A stretch of DNA of 6,905 nt from Prevotellaceae bacterium UBA1787 (lineage in GTDB: Bacteria > Bacteroidota > Bacteroidia > Bacteroidales > Bacteroidaceae): positions 1-6,905 of the forward strand of contig DCGD01000128.1 of NCBI GenBank assembly GCA_002315195.1. The letters are read 5' to 3'. The notes below the pieces were generated by a model. The model made no database searches and had not been told where the DNA came from. It worked only from the letters and a program-made list of their open reading frames with translations. The position numbers were made by a program, and so were the translations under genes. Positions within the stretch are counted from its first letter, which is position 1. Every line of letters starts with the position of its first letter. Shown piece by piece: positions 6,560 to 6,905 of the stretch.

Positions 6560-6905
6560 TTATTTTATCGGGGTGAAATAACGCATTTCCCATTCAGGAA
6601 GCAAGGAAGGATGGAAGATTTTCATGGCATCCGCCAGAAGATAGTCGGGATGAAAGGGTTCTTCGTCAAAAAAAGGAACATGGGACGTATTGCAACCATA
6701 TATGCGGCGTTCCTTGTATGGCTTGAACGAGGCATAGCGCGCCTGCTCTGACAACAACGAGGCGTAGGTGTGGTCTTCACGCCTGCCATACTTAATCAGC
6801 CAAACATCGGCGTCAGCCTCATGCTGCAGAACCGTTTCGTATGAAAGCCGCAAGGAACCATTCTGTTTCTTTTCCGAAAAAGGGTATTCCGCCCCGGCAT
6901 CACAA
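6560..6905 (-). CDS. ABC transporter substrate-binding protein (FepB/BtuF-like), C-terminal part, 5' end outside window
   Basis: The frame is open from the window edge to the TAA at 6560-6562, giving 114 residues; an internal TTG at 6853 is not a real start, because the conserved sequence continues upstream of it. The visible part begins CDAGAEYPFSEKK and continues with SYETVLQHEADADVWLIKYG, IYGCNTSHVPFFDE and PFHPDYLLADAMKIFHPSLLP. This is the C-terminal lobe of the binding proteins that Bacteroidales pair with FecCD permeases; the closing 'FHP.LLP..E..YF.P' block is typical. The protein would capture an iron chelate, haem or cobalamin in the periplasm, as a lipoprotein in most relatives, though the signal region is not in the window. 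It is the first of the two genes of this operon visible here, with a 10-bp gap to the permease. The ligand cannot be determined from this fragment. Confidence 0.88.
   Translation of the reverse strand, partial: CDAGAEYPFSEKKQNGSLRLSYETVLQHEADADVWLIKYGRREDHTYASLLSEQARYASFKPYKERRIYGCNTSHVPFFDEEPFHPDYLLADAMKIFHPSLLPEWEMRYFTPIK

Overview
The window looks like ordinary chromosome from a member of the Bacteroidales (Bacteroides/Prevotella-like). This rests on three things: the protein types resemble Bacteroidales versions, the leader regions are A/T-rich with few Shine-Dalgarno sequences, and several upstream gaps hold matches to the Bacteroidetes -7 element TAnnTTTG. The genus cannot be fixed by eye. 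There are no rRNA, tRNA, CRISPR or complete mobile-element genes.

Layout. (1) 1-877, plus strand: the end of one short chromate-transporter-type (CHR) subunit, then a complete second CHR subunit, forming the usual two-gene pair. (2) 946-2415, minus strand: a sodium:solute symporter, convergent with the CHR pair. (3) 2416-2603: a divergent promoter region. (4) 2604-3029, plus: a small YkvA/DUF1232 membrane protein. (5) 3252-4133, plus: an OmpA-domain lipoprotein with a coiled-coil stalk, closed by a perfect 17-bp hairpin terminator. (6) 4209-4412, minus: a 67-residue N-terminal remnant of the large 'AAA-ATPase-like' family common in Bacteroidales. (7) 4579-5439, minus: a secreted alpha/beta-hydrolase of the putative-esterase (Fes/feruloyl esterase) family. 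(8) 5518-6905, minus: a FecCD-type ABC permease preceded by the C-terminal part of its substrate-binding protein, which runs off the window.

How the genes work together. The binding protein and permease are almost certainly one operon (10-bp gap) for uptake of an iron chelate, haem or cobalamin. No ATPase follows the permease, so it is encoded upstream of the window or elsewhere. The esterase lies on the same strand 78 bp downstream with a candidate promoter of its own. Its family includes siderophore esterases, so a functional link is possible but unproven. The two CHR subunits should form one transporter. The other genes look like independent housekeeping or envelope units.

I found no convincing new multi-gene system. 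The most useful leads are the truncated ATPase remnant beside the long hairpin, the esterase/ABC pairing with no ATPase, and the OmpA lipoprotein's departures from family consensus.
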